From: Paragyromitra xinjiangensis
Taxonomy: Eukaryota > Ascomycota > Pezizomycetes > Pezizales > Discinaceae
Length of the DNA: 64,000 nt
Direction: 5' to 3'
NCBI GenBank assembly: GCA_038503065.1
Contig: JBCAMK010000010.1
Coordinates: forward strand, 1,302,001-1,366,000
Positions within the stretch are counted from its first letter, which is position 1. Every line of letters begins with the position of its first letter. This document shows positions 60,332 to 64,000 of this stretch, piece after piece. The position numbers and the translations under genes were made by a program. The notes under the pieces are model-generated. The model was not told where the DNA came from and made no database searches. It worked only from the letters and a program-made list of their open reading frames with translations.

Positions 60332-61269
60332 TTTGTAAAATTGTCTTAATTTTAATTATTTTTGTGTGATGATATATCTGATGGAAATGAAACTTTTTGC
60401 AGGGTTCGAGTATATATGATGTAAGGCGGTTAAAGAAGAAGCGCGATGAGCAGCGAGATGATGGGGGGGATGGATGAATGATGAAGAAACGGCGGGTCTG
60501 CCGTGGTGTGTTGGCCGGGGGGGGCTCTGTGGAGAGGTTTGCTGAGGGCAGGAGACAGAGCAGTGAGAGATTTACAGACTCGTTTGGTGTGTGTGATTCG
60601 TGGTGGTTGGCCTGGCTGTGGCAGTCTTGGCATATGCAGTCTTTCTAACTGCCAGTGTTACATTGGCCAAGTCATTGCGCGAGTGTGTGAGTGCGTGGGT
60701 GGCCTGTGCTAAGTATGCGGTGGTGGCAAGAACAAGACATCATTAAAAGTGAACCTGGCTAGTAGGGCTCGATACAAAGGCCTTGTGTTTCTTGTGCACA
60801 ACTCTAGGTTTCCTCGGTACGCACCGAAGAGCTTTCAGCGCGACCCCAGGACATCCACTACCTACCGAAGATCTCTTCAAGGAACTGATATTTTCACTCT
60901 CACTTGCTAGCGACTCGCCTGTTGTTAGTGGTAGTAGCGACTAGCCATCTGTATTTCGATCTCTATCGCCAGTAATACCATCAGCAGACGACACCGATAT
61001 CTCGATCTCCTTTGTCTTCGGCTCTGTCGCTCGCTGTCTACACTGCCTATCTACCCTCAACTCGGCTTGACAAGACCAGTCCCTACGATCACATCGACGG
61101 CCAGAGTAGGATAAATCTGCATGTCCTGTGAACGTCACCCCACACTTCGCCACGAAATACCGACCACAGTAGTGACAACGGACCCGCACGCAGCTCTTAA
61201 CTGAGTCCCGTGCCCTTCGTACATCGTGCAGCCTTCCCTCCCAACCTTCGGCCACTTCACAGTTCTACC
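60332..61269. other. Intergenic: EDC4-like gene promoter and leader
   Basis: About 940 bp. Purine/GT-rich next to the start codon, then mixed sequence. No gene or repeat supported. Confidence 0.55.
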
Positions 61270-61829
61270 ATGTTTTGTTTGCGCAGGTTAGCTTCTACTC
61301 GGTTATCATCTATCCCGTCTTTGCATCCGCTAACTACTATCATCAACTGCAGCTGGTTGCCCCTGCTCTTCATCCCCACCTCCGCATCCCCGGCATTCAT
61401 TGTCCTCTTTCTCATCTCAACATATCTCTTCCACAGGCCATGGTGGGTTCCTCCCTCTCCTTTTAGGCTTCACCCGCTAATTTCGGCTCATCATAGTGTT
61501 TATTGCTCTTTAATAATGCTTACCCTTTTCTCTTCCTCCTGTTACTGGTCTGACCGGTGTTTTCTCGACTCCAATAACGGCCACTGGTTTGAGCCTCGCT
61601 TTCTTTCGACTGCAGCCGGCACGGTGTTTAATGCCGCCGCTGGTGCTGTGGGCGCAGGTGGAGGAGCCGCCATTCAGGCTGGAGCCGGAAGTGCTGCCCA
61701 GGTATGGACCGGTATCGGATTGGACTGGCTGAGGACCGCTGTGGGCCGAAGGGAGTGGCGGTTGCCTTGCGTTGATGTCAATATTCGGCTTTGATTATGG
61801 TTTCAGGACAGTTTGTTGTATCGCTTGTT
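61270..61829 (+). CDS. Tentative small spliced gene with Ala/Gly zipper
   Basis: Weak candidate. ATG at 61270 (MFCLR), then a likely 66-bp intron with GCTAAC-like branch point and CTGCAG acceptor, followed by two hydrophobic stretches (WLPLLFIPTSASPAFIVLFL region). The later part encodes FLSTAAGTVFNAAAGAVGAG, continuing with GGGAAIQAGAGSAAQ, a small-residue zipper. A GTATGG donor after SAAQ could splice to a TTTCAG acceptor and add DSLLYRLL before a stop at about 61829. The middle splice sites are not unique and I do not recognise a family. It could be a small membrane or secreted fungal protein, or chance. Confidence 0.3.
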
Positions 61830-64000
61830 ATAAAAATTGGGGGTTGCATTTTCGGGACGGATAAGGGGGCACGGTAAGCGAGTACATAATGGCGTCAACG
61901 GGTTGGCTTGAGTCTTGGATATGAGAACTGGGGTTTGGTGGTCTAATATTTCCCTTAAATTCTCTCCTATTAATGAATTCACACATAGTTACCACTTGAT
62001 TAGCTTGTCCTTATGTTTCCTATAGATTTCATAGATACAATGATACCCCCAAATTGCCCGAAGCGAGAGAACTCCATGGACCAAATCGCTCTAAATCTCT
62101 AAGTGGGGTATACTCTCGAAAAGGTAGCCTTGTGCCCGTTGGGAACTTGCATGTGACTCGTTCCTTTCCTGGTGTTACCAGGGTCCTCTATTTAACAAAC
62201 ACAGCAACTTCTGACAACCTCTCCAGGCGGGGTGAAGTGTTAGTGCCAGTAGTAATGCAAAAGCTACATGTACATGTAGTCAGGATTTGGGTTATCGATT
62301 TCTGCATTCTTATTTTACAATGAAGAATGAATCTAAAGCAACTAATGCCCAAGATTGACTGAGGTAAAAGCCCTCTTAGCTGTTGATTATGCAGAAGCAT
62401 TCTGATATATAATTTATTTTTCAGCGACTCAGGTAATTCATTACCGGGTTACTGCAGGAATACGTGTAAGTAGAAATTGCATACGTAACAACTACGCTGT
62501 GATTCTAGTTTGTCAAAAGTCCGAGATCTCTGAAAAGGATCCTCGTCCCAAAGAAGATCTCATCATATTAGAGGTTCGTGCATAAGCGATTGTCTTACAT
62601 CTATGACTCCACCCAACTTATACATGTAGCCTAGCCTTGCGGCCTGGGGGAGGTTGGGCGGTATATCCAAGCATTAATGCCAAATCTTACACTAGTAGCA
62701 ACACAAAAAACTCTAGCCATCATTTTGCGTTATCTCCCCAAATACACCCTCCCTATATCTATACCTAACCTTGATATTAACTTTCTTCAGCATGATCTAG
62801 GCTCGTTCATGTCTATACTTTCTTGCAACTTGGCAAACCACGCGGCCTCGACTATTCGCAATTACATTATCTATTCCATCTCCAAGTGGTATCTCAACTC
62901 TATCCTTAGCTTTAAATACTCACTACTCAGTGAGGTAAAGCTTCGTCTTGGTTTTCTTAATGAGAAAAAGGACGCCCAGATATCCAAGTCTTTGGTAGTT
63001 AATTACGGGAAGTAGACCGTTGAGAAAGCCCCGAGCTGTCCTTAGAACTAGAATGATATTGATAACTCCAGAGTGAATGCAGGCAATCCGACTACACGGT
63101 TTCAGTGTCAAGTGTAATTGAGTCATTGATTCATTGCCCCTATTTCTAGAAAAAAATCGTTAAGCTAGTGCTGATTTCAGTTCAGATACTAACTGTAATT
63201 GCCAAGACTACATGTATAGTGAGATCTCATGATCCAGAGTAGCCCTTGAGGTATACATAGATTGGATTTCGCTAGGTATTCTCAAGGCCTTAGGCATCCA
63301 CCACCCCTCACCTCAAACCCACCCAAATCTAAATAAACCCAAACAGACCCTGCTAGTCTCTAGAAACCTTTGATTCCTTCATCCAGCTCGGAGGCCTTCC
63401 GCGATTACGGACACGAAGAATCAACACTTACTCTGATCGGTTCAACCGACAGGCCTCAATCAACGTTTAGTGAACTATTTCAATCTTACATATTACATAC
63501 TGATCCCGGAATTCATCTAGCATTAAACCTACATGTACGTTGGCCCCCTCCAGTGGAATTTTCATATTCAACCCACCTGATCCTGGCCCTAGTCCCGCTT
63601 GTTCAATGGTATCGGTCTGCATCTGGGCTGCATCCCTTTGCTGCAGCCGATATAGGCAACAACTTCCTCTCAAATACTCGAGGATCCCTAGTTATCCTGG
63701 CGGTTCCTTGTCATCACTTAGTTCTCCATGGGATGGATAGCTTGCCAACCTTCGAGACTCATAGCTGCAGCCATGAATATGATAAGACCTGCGGGCAGGA
63801 ACATCATTGGCTACATAGAGTGGCCTTTTGTTATTGTTTGACCGAGCATGTGGCACCGCAGCATCGGCTGCCTGATTCTTTGAAGCGACTCCCGTGATCA
63901 TATCAATGAGTTCTGTTGGTTCCAGTAGCATCGGTTGGTAATCTAAGCAGTGGAAATATTGTAAATCCGCCTAGGTTCAGGGAAGGTTATTGGATTGTTG
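61830..64000. other. Terminal gene-poor block
   Basis: No supportable gene. It contains TACATGTA palindromes at 62265-62278 (overlapping double), 62621, 63209 and 63530. ORFs at 62677-63015 and 63370-63897 are domain-free. Confidence 0.55.

Noticed and set aside
62677..63015. 112-aa plus-strand ORF rich in Ile/Leu/Ser
   Set aside because: No recognisable domain; may be a transposon or decayed gene fragment but I cannot support it.
63370..63897. 175-aa plus-strand ORF with opposing minus-strand ORFs
   Set aside because: Both strands are open, neither shows a motif, and composition (many His/Cys/Ser) looks non-coding.
1..64000. CRISPR arrays, bacterial operons, riboswitches, LTR retrotransposons, rRNA genes, biosynthetic cluster
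   Set aside because: Looked for and not seen; the window is a spliced fungal nuclear region.

Overview
This 64 kb window is nuclear DNA from a filamentous ascomycete (Pezizomycotina, perhaps a Pezizomycetes-type genome with gene-poor blocks). Genes carry many short GT-AG introns of about 45-110 bp with CTAAY-like branch points. The proteins recognised are typical of this group: a KDM4/Rph1-type demethylase, Yag7, NADH-GOGAT, mitochondrial Psd1, Mob1, an EDC4/Ge-1 scaffold, a LicD/Mnn4-like protein and secreted DPP5. Exon boundaries below were set by hand: splice signals were required and every junction was checked for phase, so each joined CDS is a multiple of three.

Layout. 0-11 kb: three minus-strand genes, namely a JmjN-JmjC-PHD histone demethylase (21-4305), a Yag7-like RGG protein (6369-8418) and a coiled-coil/proline-rich protein of unknown role (9232-10855). 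The last shares a 300 bp divergent promoter with DPP5 (11157-13575, plus). 14-21 kb: an unknown 246 aa protein (minus), pyruvate dehydrogenase E1 alpha (16388-18249), a sorbitol dehydrogenase-like enzyme (18641-20035) and a broken gluconokinase-like gene (20709-21281). A fold-back element of about 194 bp lies between the last two. 22-29 kb: the 8-exon glutamate synthase gene (minus).

28.9-44 kb is a gene desert of about 15 kb. It holds a 5'-truncated LINE with a clean target-site duplication (36969-37969), a long near-perfect hairpin (38415-38533) and one intron-containing tRNA-Tyr gene (40020-40104). 44-45.4 kb: a LicD-family gene with a 10-nt micro-exon. 45.4-48.7 kb: repeat-rich and gene-free. 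48.7-53 kb: Psd1, a small conserved fungal protein and an F-box/ankyrin protein, all on plus. 54-60.3 kb: Mob1 and the large EDC4-like decapping scaffold, both on minus. 60.3-64 kb holds at most one weak gene candidate.

The genes are mostly housekeeping: chromatin, translation-associated RNA binding, central carbon and nitrogen metabolism, phospholipid synthesis, mitotic exit and mRNA decapping. I see no biosynthetic cluster. The unusual content is in the non-genic blocks: the LINE, the hairpin, the fold-back element and an excess of the palindrome TACATGTA confined to gene-poor DNA.
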